Shown here: piece after piece, positions 16,273 to 26,359 of the stretch
Layout of the letters: each line of letters opens with the position of its first letter
Position numbering within the stretch: position 1 is the stretch's first letter
NCBI GenBank assembly: GCA_017644185.1
Contig: JAEPMA010000003.1
Span: 1 to 64,000 of the forward strand
Source of the DNA: Rhodospirillales bacterium
Lineage (GTDB): Bacteria > Pseudomonadota > Alphaproteobacteria > Rhodospirillales > Casp-alpha2
Length of the DNA: 64,000 bases
Reading direction: 5' to 3'
Made by a program: the position numbers and the translations under genes
The notes under the pieces: generated by a model
Database searches by the model: none
The model's input: the letters and a program-made list of their open reading frames with translations, nothing else
What the model was told of the DNA's origin: nothing

Positions 16273-17655
16273 ATGTCATTCACCTTCGTTCTCGGCGCGC
16301 TCATTATCCTCACCGTCGCCGGCTTCTATCTGGGGCGCTCGCGCTCCATGGCAAGCGCTGGTGGGACAGCCTCCCGGCTCCATTCACGGCCACACTATTA
16401 CGGCTATTTCGTCGCACTCTGGTGCGGCATCCCGACAATTCTGATTTTGGGTGTCTGGACGGTGTTCCAGACCCCGATCGTCGAAATGATCGTCCAAGGC
16501 AACCTCCCGGAACGGATGCTCGAGGGTGATCCGGCGCAGATGTCACTGATCATGAACGACATTCGCAACCTGGCATCGGGGAACATCACGTCCGGCGAGA
16601 TCACGCCAGCCGTCCAGGCCGCCGCCGACCAGTACGTCAGCCTCGTTCAGACGAGCGCCCTCGCCAAATTCGTCCTGATCCTCGTCGTCGGCATCGCCGC
16701 CATCGCCTATGCGCGCGGCAAGATCGCCCCGTCACTGCGGGCCCGCAATCAGGTCGAGAAAACGATGATGGCGATCCTGATCATCTGCTCAGTAATCGCG
16801 ATCCTGACGACCATCGGCATCGTGATGTCGCTGGTGTTCGAATCCTACCGTTTCTTCGAAAAAGTCTCTCCGGTTGAATTCCTGTTCGGCCTCGAATGGA
16901 GCCCGCAGACCGCACTTCGCTCCGACCAGGTTGGCGCCAGCGGCGCATTCGGTGCGATCCCGCTGTTCGTCGGCACGCTTCTGATCTCGTTCGTCGCGAT
17001 GTGCGTCGCCGGCCCGATCGGCCTGCTGTCCGCCATCTACATGGCCGAATACGCCCCATTGAAAGTGCGCGGCGCGGTCAAGCCCCTGCTCGAAATCCTC
17101 GCCGGGATCCCGACGGTCGTTTACGGCTTCTTCGCCGCGCTTACCGTGGCCCCGTTCCTGCGCGATCAGGGCACATTCCTGGGCCTCGACATTTCGTCCG
17201 AAAGCGCGCTCGCTGCGGGCCTGGTCATGGGAATCATGATCATCCCGTTCGTGTCATCCCTTTCCGACGACGTGATCAACGCCGTACCGCAGAGCCTGCG
17301 CGAAGGGTCATACGGCCTCGGCGCCACGAAATCCGAGACCATCAAGCGGGTGATCCTGCCCGCCGCACTACCCGGTATCGTCGGGTCGTTCATGTTGGCG
17401 ATCTCAAGAGCCATCGGCGAAACCATGATCGTCGTCATGGCCGCCGGGCTCGGCGCTAACCTCACTGCCAATCCGTTGGAAGCGGTCACGACCGTGACCG
17501 TCCAGATCGTCACCCTTCTTGTCGGCGATCAGGAGTTCGACAGCGCCAAGACACTGGCCGCGTTCGCGCTCGGTCTGGTGCTGTTCTGCGTCACCCTTTG
17601 CCTCAACATCATCGCGATGGCGGTGGTCAACAAGTACCGAGAGCAGTATGACTGA
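16273..17655 (+). CDS. pstC: phosphate ABC permease PstC
   Basis: A 460-residue permease, longer than E. coli PstC (about 320) because of an N-terminal part with two extra hydrophobic segments and a connecting loop, a form common in alphaproteobacteria. The core has YMAEYAPLKVRGAVKP, ILAGIPTVVYGFFA and the EAA loop LREGSYGLGATKSETIKRV. Start ATG at 16273 follows GAGGAAACT. An in-frame 14-codon reading frame ending in TAG lies directly upstream (16225-16269). The stop overlaps the pstA start. Confidence 0.93.
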   Translation: MSFTFVLGALIILTVAGFYLGRSRSMASAGGTASRLHSRPHYYGYFVALWCGIPTILILGVWTVFQTPIVEMIVQGNLPERMLEGDPAQMSLIMNDIRNLASGNITSGEITPAVQAAADQYVSLVQTSALAKFVLILVVGIAAIAYARGKIAPSLRARNQVEKTMMAILIICSVIAILTTIGIVMSLVFESYRFFEKVSPVEFLFGLEWSPQTALRSDQVGASGAFGAIPLFVGTLLISFVAMCVAGPIGLLSAIYMAEYAPLKVRGAVKPLLEILAGIPTVVYGFFAALTVAPFLRDQGTFLGLDISSESALAAGLVMGIMIIPFVSSLSDDVINAVPQSLREGSYGLGATKSETIKRVILPAALPGIVGSFMLAISRAIGETMIVVMAAGLGANLTANPLEAVTTVTVQIVTLLVGDQEFDSAKTLAAFALGLVLFCVTLCLNIIAMAVVNKYREQYD

Positions 17656-18982
17656 TGCCGTTATGACTGATGTTCAAACACCCGATCAGATGCGCCGCGA
17701 CCGTGCTGCCCGCGCATCCAACGCCGTCCGCCGCAGCCTCAAGAAACGTTACGCCGCCGAAGCCCGGTTCCGCGCCTACGGGATCGGTGCCGTGGGGCTC
17801 GCGCTCGCGTGCATCGTCGTCCTGTTCTCGACCATCATCTCAAGCGGCCTGCCCGCCTTCACGCAGAGCGCGATCACCCTCAACGTCGAGTTGAAACAGG
17901 ATGTGATCGACCCGGAGGGGACCCGCGACAAATCCACGCTGATCAACGCAAACTACCGTAAGCTGGTCTTCGACACACTGCTGGCCGAATTCCCGGAAGT
18001 CACCGGGCGGCGCGATAAGCGCGCGCTGACGGCGATTCTCAGCTCCGGCGCGGCGTTCCAGGTCCAGCAACTGGTGACATCCGATCCGTCGCTGATTGGC
18101 CAGACCCTTGAACTGAGCCTGCCGGTCGCCGCCGATTTCGACCTCTACAATAAAGGCGTGATCAACAAGGGGACCGCCGAGAGCGACCGCCGTGTCTCCG
18201 ACCAGCAGATGGCCTGGTTCGACACCCTGAAAGAACGCGGCATCATCGAGAGCGAACTCAACACGACATTCTTCACCAATGCCGACTCACGCGAGCCGGA
18301 ACTGGCCGGCATCCTGGGTGCCGCCATGGGGTCGCTGTTCACCATGCTGGTGACATTGGCGCTGTCATTTCCGATCGGCGTGTGCGCCGCGGTCTATCTA
18401 GAGGAATTCGCGCCCAAAAACCGGCTGACGCAGATCATCGAGGTCAACATCAACAACCTGGCCGCCGTGCCCTCCATCGTGTTCGGTCTTCTTGGCCTCG
18501 CGGTCTTTATCAACTTTTTCGGGTTGCCGCGCTCGGCGCCGCTGGTCGGCGGGATGGTGCTGGCGTTGATGACGCTGCCCACCATCATCATCGCGTCCCG
18601 CGCAGCATTGAAGGCGGTGCCCCCCTCGATCCGTGAAGCCGCACTCGGTCTTGGCGCATCGCGCATGCAGGTCGTGACGCACCATGTTCTGCCCCTGGCG
18701 ATGCCCGGCATTCTGACCGGCACCATCATCGGCATGGCGCAGGCATTGGGTGAGACCGCACCGCTCCTGATGATCGGCATGGTCGCTTTTATCGTCGATA
18801 TTCCGGGTGGCATCACCGACCCCGCGACGGTACTGCCGGTGCAGGTCTATCTGTGGGCGGACAGCCCCGAGCGTGCCTTCGTCGCGCGCACGTCTGCAGC
18901 GATCATGATCCTGCTGACCTTCCTGATTTTAATGAACGCTTTGGCCGTCCTGCTTCGCAAGAAGTTCGAACGGCGCTGGTAG
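17648..18982 (+). CDS. pstA: phosphate ABC permease PstA
   Basis: A 444-residue permease. After one membrane helix there is a long periplasmic insert (about residues 70-230, the DUF3333-type domain of alphaproteobacterial PstA), then the transport core with INNLAAVPSIVFGLLGLAV and EAA loop IREAALGLGASRMQVVTHH. The ATG at 17648 overlaps the pstC stop by 8 bp; a second ATG five codons later is also possible. The insert is absent from E. coli PstA (296 residues). Confidence 0.93.
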   Translation: MTDAVMTDVQTPDQMRRDRAARASNAVRRSLKKRYAAEARFRAYGIGAVGLALACIVVLFSTIISSGLPAFTQSAITLNVELKQDVIDPEGTRDKSTLINANYRKLVFDTLLAEFPEVTGRRDKRALTAILSSGAAFQVQQLVTSDPSLIGQTLELSLPVAADFDLYNKGVINKGTAESDRRVSDQQMAWFDTLKERGIIESELNTTFFTNADSREPELAGILGAAMGSLFTMLVTLALSFPIGVCAAVYLEEFAPKNRLTQIIEVNINNLAAVPSIVFGLLGLAVFINFFGLPRSAPLVGGMVLALMTLPTIIIASRAALKAVPPSIREAALGLGASRMQVVTHHVLPLAMPGILTGTIIGMAQALGETAPLLMIGMVAFIVDIPGGITDPATVLPVQVYLWADSPERAFVARTSAAIMILLTFLILMNALAVLLRKKFERRW

Positions 18983-18994
18983 GAGAGACCCATC

Positions 18995-19819
18995 ATGGGC
19001 GAAGTAGATATGAGCAATGCAGTCGAGGTCACGGCGCCGATGGCATCCTCGGACGCCGCGCGCGAAACCAAGTTCCACACCCGTGGCGTTCAGGTCTTCT
19101 ACGGCGAGAAGCAGGCGCTTTTCGACGTCGACCTGGACATCTATGAAAATGAAGTGACGGCCCTCATCGGTCCCTCCGGCTGCGGCAAGTCGACGTACCT
19201 GCGCACACTGAACCGGATGAACGACACCATCGATATCTGCCGCGTTAAAGGGAAGATCGAGCTCGACGGCACCGATGTCTATTCGGACAAGATCGACGTC
19301 GTGCACTTACGGGCACGTGTCGGCATGGTGTTCCAAAAGCCGAACCCCTTTCCGAAGTCGATCTACGAGAACATCGCGTACGGGCCACGCATTCACGGCA
19401 TCGCGACGGGCAAAGAAGACATCGATCAGATTGTCGAGGAAAGCCTGACCAAGGCGAGCCTCTGGAATGAGGTCAAGGATCGCCTCGATGAGCCCGGCAC
19501 CGGTCTTTCAGGTGGTCAGCAGCAACGCCTTTGCATTGCCCGGGCCATCGCCGTGCAGCCGGAAGTGATCCTGATGGACGAGCCGTGCTCGGCGCTCGAC
19601 CCGATCGCCACGGCACGTATCGAGGAGTTGATTGACGAGCTGCGAGACAACTTCACGATCGTGATCGTGACGCACTCCATGCAGCAGGCGGCGCGCGTGT
19701 CGCAGCGGACCGCATTTTTCCATCTGGGCGACCTGGTCGAGGTCGGGGAAACCGGCAAGATTTTCACGACCCCGCAGGACCAGCGCACCCAGGACTACAT
19801 CACCGGCAGGTTCGGTTAA
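18995..19819 (+). CDS. pstB: phosphate ABC ATPase PstB
   Basis: A 274-residue ATPase with Walker [20 protein letters not shown], a PstB hallmark, signature [14 protein letters not shown] and Walker [26 protein letters not shown] precedes the ATG by about 9 nt. Only 12 bp separate it from pstA. It powers PstCA and takes part in signalling to PhoR through PhoU. Confidence 0.96.
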   Translation: MGEVDMSNAVEVTAPMASSDAARETKFHTRGVQVFYGEKQALFDVDLDIYENEVTALIGPSGCGKSTYLRTLNRMNDTIDICRVKGKIELDGTDVYSDKIDVVHLRARVGMVFQKPNPFPKSIYENIAYGPRIHGIATGKEDIDQIVEESLTKASLWNEVKDRLDEPGTGLSGGQQQRLCIARAIAVQPEVILMDEPCSALDPIATARIEELIDELRDNFTIVIVTHSMQQAARVSQRTAFFHLGDLVEVGETGKIFTTPQDQRTQDYITGRFG

Positions 19820-19834
19820 TCGGGAGCACCTATC

Positions 19835-20554
19835 ATGGTGAAAGAACACGACCACATCGTTTCGAAGTTCGACGAAGATCTGAACCAGCTCGACAACCTG
19901 ATCGCCGAGATGGGCGGTCTTGCTGAGCATCAGTTTGCCGACGCCATCAAGGCGCTGGTGAAGCGCGACGGCGAGCTCGCCGAAAAGGTCATCCTCAGCG
20001 ACAAGCGCATCGATGCCATCGAAGAGAACGTCGACCAGCACACGATCTCGATGCTGGCGCTGCGCCAACCGATGGCCGACGACCTAAGGGTCGTCATCAC
20101 CGCGCTCAGGATCGCCAGTGTCATCGAGCGGATCGGCGATTATTCGAAGAACATCGCCAAGCGCACCGTCGCCATCACCCAAACCCCGCCGGTCGGGCCA
20201 AGCCGCACCATCGCGCGGATGGGAAATGTCGTACAGGGCATGATCAACACCGTGCTCGACGCCTATCTTCAGCGCGATGCCGAACTCGCCGAGGACGTAA
20301 GGCTTCGCGACGAGGAAGTCGACGCGTTACACACCAGCCTGTTCCGCGAGCTGCTTACGTATATGATGGAAGATCCGCGGAGCATTTCCGCCTGTGCGCA
20401 CCTGCTGTTCGTTGCCAAGAACATCGAGCGCATCGGCGATCACGCGACGAATATCGCAGAACACGTTTATTTCCTCGTCCACGGGACGCTGCCGGAAGAC
20501 AACCGGCCCAAGGACGATCAATCGAGTTACACCGTCATTGGCGGTGAGGACTGA
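19835..20554 (+). CDS. phoU: phosphate signalling protein PhoU
   Basis: A 239-residue all-helical protein with two PhoU repeats, each carrying a metal-binding core: ASVIERIGDYSKNIA in the first and AKNIERIGDHATNIAEH in the second. It links Pst transporter state to PhoR and prevents toxic phosphate uptake. It lies 15 bp after pstB and 15 bp before phoB. Because PhoR has no membrane segments here, PhoU is the likely carrier of the signal. Confidence 0.95.
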   Translation: MVKEHDHIVSKFDEDLNQLDNLIAEMGGLAEHQFADAIKALVKRDGELAEKVILSDKRIDAIEENVDQHTISMLALRQPMADDLRVVITALRIASVIERIGDYSKNIAKRTVAITQTPPVGPSRTIARMGNVVQGMINTVLDAYLQRDAELAEDVRLRDEEVDALHTSLFRELLTYMMEDPRSISACAHLLFVAKNIERIGDHATNIAEHVYFLVHGTLPEDNRPKDDQSSYTVIGGED

Positions 20555-20569
20555 GGCTGAGACCGCGCC

Positions 20570-21268
20570 ATGACCGAAACTTCACGTATTCTGATCGTCG
20601 AGGACGACCCGTCCCTCGTTGAGTTGCTGCGTTACAACCTTGAGAACGAAGGCTTCGACGTCGCCGTCGCCCGGGACGGCGAAGCCGGCCTGGAGGCTGT
20701 CGATTCCGACATTCCCGATCTCGTGGTACTGGATTGGATGCTGCCCAATGTGTCCGGCATCGAAATCTGCCGTCAGTTAAGACAGAAATCCGAGACCCGT
20801 GGAATGCCGGTCATCATGCTGACCGCCAAGGGCGAGGAGAACGACCGTATCCGTGGGCTCGAGACGGGCGCCGACGATTATATCGTCAAACCGTTTTCCC
20901 CCGCCGAACTGACGGCGCGGATCAAGGCGGTGCTGCGGCGCGCCCACCCGGAACAGTCGGGCGAATTGCTCTCCTATGCCGACATCGAGATGGATATAAC
21001 GTCGCACCGCGTCACGCGCGGCGGCAAGGCGATCAAGCTGGGTCCGACGGAGTTTCGCCTGTTGCGCTCGTTCCTCGAAAAACCCGGCCGCGTGTTTTCG
21101 CGCGAACAGCTGCTGGATAAAGTCTGGGGTCGCGACATCTTCGTCGAACTCAGGACGGTCGACGTTCACATCCGCAGACTTAGAAAAGCGCTCAACGCGG
21201 AGTCGGATGCCGACCTGATCCGTACGGTACGCTCGGCAGGTTACTCGCTCGACGCCGCCAAATACTGA
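20570..21268 (+). CDS. phoB: phosphate response regulator PhoB
   Basis: A 232-residue OmpR/PhoB-type regulator. The receiver domain has the acidic pair EDD at 11-13, phosphoacceptor Asp55 (VVLDWMLPN), Thr85 and Lys107. The winged-helix DNA-binding domain (about 135-230) contains PTEFRLLRSFLEKPGRVFSREQLL-type blocks and the RTVDVHIRRLRKAL recognition helix. Last gene of the pst-pho run. Its predicted target is the tandem Pho box before pstS. Confidence 0.95.
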   Translation: MTETSRILIVEDDPSLVELLRYNLENEGFDVAVARDGEAGLEAVDSDIPDLVVLDWMLPNVSGIEICRQLRQKSETRGMPVIMLTAKGEENDRIRGLETGADDYIVKPFSPAELTARIKAVLRRAHPEQSGELLSYADIEMDITSHRVTRGGKAIKLGPTEFRLLRSFLEKPGRVFSREQLLDKVWGRDIFVELRTVDVHIRRLRKALNAESDADLIRTVRSAGYSLDAAKY

Positions 21269-21302
21269 GACAGGACAAGCTCTCTCGATTTTAAACGGCA
21301 TT

Positions 21303-21320
21303 ATCCTTTTCTTTAAGGAT
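21303..21320 (+). terminator. weak AT-rich hairpin after phoB
   Basis: ATCCTT (21303-21308) and AAGGAT (21315-21320) form a 6-bp stem with a TTCTTT loop. The stem is weak and no T-run follows, so termination is uncertain; it lies between phoB and the chloride channel gene. Confidence 0.25.
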
Positions 21321-21358
21321 TACAAGCCTATGCTTGATCTTTGAAGCTGGGGGCAAGA

Positions 21359-23146
21359 ATGCCGCAATCGCGTTTGACGTACGGACATATTCAGTCCGCG
21401 TTCCGCAAGGCGATCCGCAACGAACACCTGTTGCTGGTTGGACTTGGGCTCGTCGTGGGCTGCGTTGCCGGCGCCGCCGTGATTGTGTTTCGGGAAGCTA
21501 TCGAACTGATCGAGCTTTCGACCTTTGGCATCACCACCAACATGCTGGCGCGCTACGAACTGACGGTGGCGAGTTGGAAACTGATTCTGATCCCCGCCGC
21601 GGGCGGTCTGATCGTGGGCCTGGTTACATGGAAATTGATGCCGGGTGGACAGGCTCAGGGTGTCGCCGACGTGGTCGAGGCGTCCGCCATGCGCGCCGGG
21701 CAGATGTCGTCCCGGGTCGGCATCGTGTCTGCGTTTTGCAGCGCGGTTTCGGTGGGCGCTGGCGCATCAGTCGGCCGTGAGGGGCCAGCCGTGCATCTGG
21801 GCGCGTCACTCGCCGGCTGGATCGCCAGGCGATTGCATCTTTCGCGCTCGCTGTCGCGCACACTTCTGGGGTGTGGCGTTGCTGCCGCCGTCTCGGCGTC
21901 ATTCAATGCCCCCATCGCCGGTGCCCTGTTCGCGACCGAGGTTGTCGTCGGGCAATACGCGCTCAAGACGTTCGCCCCCATCGTCGTCGCCAGTGTTGCC
22001 GGCACGGCATTATCCCATATTCATTTCGGCGAGGTTTCGGCTTTTCTTCTGGGTGACAACTACATCGCCTCGTTCTGGGAGTTCCCAGCATTCATTGGGC
22101 TCGGCGTCGTCGCCGCGGTCGCCGCCATCGTTCTGATGCAGAGCATCTTCTGGGCCCAGGATATGTCCCCGAAAGTGAAACTGCCTATTTGGGCCAAGCC
22201 CGCCGTTGCGGGCGCCATCGTCGGCGTTATCGCGATCTGGCTGCCGCAGGTCATGAGCGTCGGTTACGGGTTTGTGGAATGGGCGATTCTCGGCCAGTTC
22301 GAAGTCAAATTATTGATCGCCATTGGGATCGCGAAGGTCTTCGCGACCGCGCTCTGCCTCGGGTTCGGTTTCTCGGGCGGCGTATTCTCCCCAGCCCTCG
22401 TATTGGGGGCCGCCGTCGGATCGAGTTACGGGCTGATCGCCGCGGACGTCTTTCCGGCATTGGCGTCGGGTGTCGGTGTTTACACCGTTGTCGGAATGGG
22501 TGCCGTCGCCGCCGCCGTGCTTGGGGCGCCGATCTCGACCACGCTGATCATTTTCGAGATCACGGGCGACTATAAGCTGTCGCTCGCCGTGATGCTGGCC
22601 ATCGTCGTCTCGACGGAACTGACGCACCATTTGTTCGGTGCCTCGTTCTTCGCCGAGACACTGAGAAGACGCAACGTCGATCTCAGGGACGGGTTCGAAG
22701 CCGAAGTTCTGGATACGATCAAGGTTCGCCATATCCTCGATCACGGCACCAATGTCGCCGCTGAAACGATCTCGATGGAAACACCGATCACCGAAGTCCG
22801 CGAGAAGCTCAGTGCATCGACGACAGGAGAATTGTTCGTCGTACAACCAACAGGCGAGCTTTATGGCACGATCACACTCCAAGACTGCGGCGCGACCCTG
22901 TTCGACAACGAGTGCAGCGATCTGCTACGTGCCGCCGATTTAGCCCGACTTCACCCGCCGATCCTGAACGAAGGCGACAATCTGGGCGCTGCGATGCGGA
23001 TCATGCGCGAATCGGGAGAGGATCACATCGCCGTGCTGCGCGACCCCCACACCAAGGTATTTACCGGATGCGTGCACCATCGAGACGTCATGACGGCCTA
23101 CAACCGCGCCCTGCTTAAGGTTCGCCACGACGAGCACAATCAGTAG
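21359..23146 (+). CDS. ClC-family anion channel/antiporter with CBS pair
   Basis: A 595-residue ClC protein: membrane domain (about residues 25-440) and two C-terminal CBS domains (about 455-590). GREGPAVHLGAS carries the gating glutamate and GFSGGVFSPALVLGA is the second anion-path motif. The usual first motif GSGIP is replaced by QAQGVAD, and the late Tyr that coordinates the central anion in EcClC seems to be Phe (GASFFAE). ATG at 21359 is preferred over an in-frame TTG at 21341 because GGGGG precedes it. The transported ion is uncertain. Confidence 0.88.
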   Translation: MPQSRLTYGHIQSAFRKAIRNEHLLLVGLGLVVGCVAGAAVIVFREAIELIELSTFGITTNMLARYELTVASWKLILIPAAGGLIVGLVTWKLMPGGQAQGVADVVEASAMRAGQMSSRVGIVSAFCSAVSVGAGASVGREGPAVHLGASLAGWIARRLHLSRSLSRTLLGCGVAAAVSASFNAPIAGALFATEVVVGQYALKTFAPIVVASVAGTALSHIHFGEVSAFLLGDNYIASFWEFPAFIGLGVVAAVAAIVLMQSIFWAQDMSPKVKLPIWAKPAVAGAIVGVIAIWLPQVMSVGYGFVEWAILGQFEVKLLIAIGIAKVFATALCLGFGFSGGVFSPALVLGAAVGSSYGLIAADVFPALASGVGVYTVVGMGAVAAAVLGAPISTTLIIFEITGDYKLSLAVMLAIVVSTELTHHLFGASFFAETLRRRNVDLRDGFEAEVLDTIKVRHILDHGTNVAAETISMETPITEVREKLSASTTGELFVVQPTGELYGTITLQDCGATLFDNECSDLLRAADLARLHPPILNEGDNLGAAMRIMRESGEDHIAVLRDPHTKVFTGCVHHRDVMTAYNRALLKVRHDEHNQ

Positions 23147-23202
23147 GGGGATCTCCCCAAGCGAGCGGTTTTCAGACCCCCCTCACGTGTTATAACCGGC
23201 GT

Positions 23203-25455
23203 ATGTCTGATCCCTTCGAACTCGACGACGACCCGCAACCAGCCCCCGCTGCACCTGCACGCGCGCCGGCTTATCTCGAAGGCCTTAATGAGAGCCAGCG
23301 TGAAGCCGTCGAGGCGGTCGAAGGGCCGGTACTGGTGCTTGCAGGGGCCGGAACCGGCAAGACCCGCGTACTGACGACGCGTCTTGGACACATCCTGATG
23401 CAGAACAGGGCAGGCCCGGGCGAGATCCTCGCCGTCACGTTCACCAACAAAGCCGCCGGGGAGATGAAGGAGCGGGTCTCACATCTCGTCGGTCGCCCCG
23501 TTGAGGGGTGGTGGGTCGGCACGTTTCATGCCATCGGCGCCCGCATTCTGCGCGCCAACGCGGAAGCCGTCGGCTTGAGCCCGCAGTTCACCATCCTCGA
23601 CGCCGACGATCAGGTCCGCCTGATCAAGCAATTGATCGATGTCCATGAGATCGACGAAAAACGCCTTCCCCCAAGGACCATCTCCGGAATCATTCAACGC
23701 TGGAAGGACCGGGGCTTTCTTCCCGAGAAAGTCCCGACGTCCGAAGCCGGCCAGGGTGACGGCAAGGTGCTCGATCTCTACAAGGATTACCAAGAGCGGC
23801 TTTCGACGCTGAATGCCGCCGACTTCGGCGACCTTTTGCTCTTATGCCTGAAGCTTTTTCAGGAACAGCCCGACGTACTCAAGAGCTATCAACGCCGCTT
23901 CCGCTACATCATGGTCGACGAATACCAGGACACCAACGTGGCGCAATACCTCTGGCTCAGGCTGTTGGCTCAGGAATACCGAAACATCTGCTGCGTCGGA
24001 GACGACGACCAATCGATCTATTCGTGGCGGGGTGCAGAGGTCGGCAACATTCTGAGGTTCGAGGAAGACTTCCCCGGCGCACGGGTAGTCCGGCTGGAAC
24101 GGAATTACCGCTCGACCCCACATATCCTCGCCGCCGCTTCGGGATTGATCACGTATAACGAGGGCCGGCTTGGCAAGACGCTGTGGACCGACATCAACGA
24201 CGGCGAAAAGGTGCGCGTCCGAGGTGTCTGGGACGGTGAGGCGGAAGCACGGCTCGTCGGTGACGAGATCGAAGCGTATCAGAACAAGGGCGAGAAGCTG
24301 AGCGACATGGCGGTGCTGGTGCGCGCGGGCTTTCAGACGCGCGAGTTCGAAGAACGCATGATCACGCTCGGCATCCCGTACCGCGTGATCGGCGGGCCGC
24401 GGTTCTATGAGCGCCAGGAAATCCGCGATGCCGTCGCTTATTTGCGGGTGATCGCCCAACCCGACGACGACCTCGCGTTCGAACGCATCGTCAACGTGCC
24501 GACCCGTGGGATCGGCAAGACGACCCTGCAAACTGTCCATACTTACGCCCGCGCCGAACGGCTGTCGCTAACCCGCGCCATCGCCAAACTTCTCGAGACT
24601 GACGAATTACGGCCGCAGGCTCGAAAATCCCTCAGCGACCTGTTGGCGACGTTCGAGATGTGGCGGGTGATGTCCGGGACGAAACCATCGGCGGAACTCT
24701 GCAAACAGGTGCTGGAAGACAGCGGCTATGTCGACATGTGGAAAGCCAAGAGAGAACCGGATGCACCGGGTCGGCTCGACAACTTGAAAGAACTCGTCGT
24801 CGCGCTCGAGGACTTCGAGACGCTGGGCTCGTTCCTCGAACACGTCAGTCTGGTGATGGAGAACGAAGAGCGGAGCGACACCGCAAAAGTGAGCATCATG
24901 ACCCTGCATGGCGCTAAGGGTCTAGAGTTCGGGACCGTCTTTCTGCCGGGCTGGGAAGAGGGTCTGTTCCCCAACCAGCGCTCCTTGGACGAGGGCGGCC
25001 TGGCTTCCTTGGAAGAGGAGCGCCGCCTCGCCTATGTCGGCATCACACGGGCGCGCAAGCACTGCATGATCTCGTTCGCCGCCAACAGACGCGTTTACGG
25101 GCAATGGCAGAGTGCAACGCCGTCGCGGTTTATCGACGAGCTACCCGCCGAACACATCGACGTCTTTTCCGAAAGCGGGGTTTATGCCCGCCGCGATGCG
25201 GCATCGGCCGAGCTCGTCGATCCGTTCGCGGGAGTGGATGACGTACCCCGCTCCCGCCGACGCATGATCGAGGTCGACCGAGGCGCATCTTACAAACCGA
25301 CCAGCAACGGTGCCGGTTTCAGTATCGGCATCCGGGTGTTTCACCAAAAATTCGGATACGGGAAGATTACCTCCGTCGACGGAGATAAACTCGACATCGA
25401 TTTCGAGAAAGCAGGCCCGAAACGCGTCATGGCCAGCTTCGTCTTGCCCGCATGA
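23203..25455 (+). CDS. pcrA: UvrD/PcrA-type DNA helicase
   Basis: A 750-residue superfamily 1A 3'-5' helicase. Motif I is AGAGTGKTRVLTTR (about residues 48-61), motif II VDEYQDTN, motif III VGDDDQSIYSWRGA, motif IV RLERNYRST, motif VI VGITRARK. A Tudor-like C-terminal domain ends the protein (GIRVFHQKFGYGKITSVDG), as in PcrA/UvrD. It works in repair and replication-conflict clearing. Its stop overlaps the prmA start by 4 bp. Confidence 0.95.
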   Translation: MSDPFELDDDPQPAPAAPARAPAYLEGLNESQREAVEAVEGPVLVLAGAGTGKTRVLTTRLGHILMQNRAGPGEILAVTFTNKAAGEMKERVSHLVGRPVEGWWVGTFHAIGARILRANAEAVGLSPQFTILDADDQVRLIKQLIDVHEIDEKRLPPRTISGIIQRWKDRGFLPEKVPTSEAGQGDGKVLDLYKDYQERLSTLNAADFGDLLLLCLKLFQEQPDVLKSYQRRFRYIMVDEYQDTNVAQYLWLRLLAQEYRNICCVGDDDQSIYSWRGAEVGNILRFEEDFPGARVVRLERNYRSTPHILAAASGLITYNEGRLGKTLWTDINDGEKVRVRGVWDGEAEARLVGDEIEAYQNKGEKLSDMAVLVRAGFQTREFEERMITLGIPYRVIGGPRFYERQEIRDAVAYLRVIAQPDDDLAFERIVNVPTRGIGKTTLQTVHTYARAERLSLTRAIAKLLETDELRPQARKSLSDLLATFEMWRVMSGTKPSAELCKQVLEDSGYVDMWKAKREPDAPGRLDNLKELVVALEDFETLGSFLEHVSLVMENEERSDTAKVSIMTLHGAKGLEFGTVFLPGWEEGLFPNQRSLDEGGLASLEEERRLAYVGITRARKHCMISFAANRRVYGQWQSATPSRFIDELPAEHIDVFSESGVYARRDAASAELVDPFAGVDDVPRSRRRMIEVDRGASYKPTSNGAGFSIGIRVFHQKFGYGKITSVDGDKLDIDFEKAGPKRVMASFVLPA

Positions 25456-26357
25456 TGACCGCATCCACCGCGCCGCAGCCGCTCTGGCGGCTGGAAGTCA
25501 CCGTGCCGAAGCACGCGGTAGCGGCGTTCGAAAGTGTGTTCGAGGGGGTCTCGGTCGCCGTCACATCGATGGGGGATGACGATATTCCCTGGCGTGTCGA
25601 GGGATACACGGACAGCGAACCCGACACGACGGCGATCGAAGCCGGTCTTGCCCTCGCCGCCGATGCGACCGGAATCGAACTTCCAACGCTCGACATCGAA
25701 TTCCTCACCCCACGCGACTGGCTCGCCGAGAACATGGCCACCTTCGCGCCTTTGAGACTGGGACGCTTCTTTATCTATCCCAGCCATTACGACGGCCCGC
25801 ACCCGGCGGCCAGCATTCCATTCCGGATCGACGCGGGCACGGCGTTCGGGTCCGGGACACACCCGACCACGGGGACTTGCATGGCAGCACTCTCAGATAT
25901 CGCGAGAGCACGAACCTCCGGAAATGCCCTCGACCTCGGTTGCGGTTCCGGCATTCTCTCGTTCGCCATCGCCAAACTTTGGCCGGCGCGTGTGCTGGCC
26001 GTCGATATCGATCCCGAGGCCGTGCGAGTCACCCGCGAAAACACGCGAGACAACGGCTTGCGCCACCGTATTCAGACGCGGGTGAGTAACGGTTACAGAA
26101 GCAATATCGTAAGAAACAGGGCGCCCTTCGATCTGATTGTCGCCAATGTACTGGCCCGCCCACTCGTAGGTATGGTGCAAGATACGGCAGGTCATCTCAC
26201 ACCAGGTGGCACGGTCGTGCTGTCCGGGCTTTTGAACCGGGATGCCCGGTGGGTGGCATCGCGTCACCGTGCGGCGGGGCTGGTGTTCGAGAAAGAATGG
26301 CGCCAGGACGGATGGTCGACGCTGGTGATGCGCAAGCCGTTCACCAGACGGAGCTAA
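25452..26357 (+). CDS. prmA: ribosomal protein L11 methyltransferase
   Basis: A 301-residue SAM-dependent methyltransferase. The N-terminal substrate-recognition part is followed by DAGTAFGSGTHPTT, a PrmA signature, then the SAM motif LDLGCGSGILSFAIAKL, and DLIVANVLARPL (the NxL-type active-site block). It methylates ribosomal protein L11. The helicase-prmA order with an overlap is common in alphaproteobacteria. Confidence 0.94.
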   Translation: MMTASTAPQPLWRLEVTVPKHAVAAFESVFEGVSVAVTSMGDDDIPWRVEGYTDSEPDTTAIEAGLALAADATGIELPTLDIEFLTPRDWLAENMATFAPLRLGRFFIYPSHYDGPHPAASIPFRIDAGTAFGSGTHPTTGTCMAALSDIARARTSGNALDLGCGSGILSFAIAKLWPARVLAVDIDPEAVRVTRENTRDNGLRHRIQTRVSNGYRSNIVRNRAPFDLIVANVLARPLVGMVQDTAGHLTPGGTVVLSGLLNRDARWVASRHRAAGLVFEKEWRQDGWSTLVMRKPFTRRS

Positions 26358-26359
26358 AC

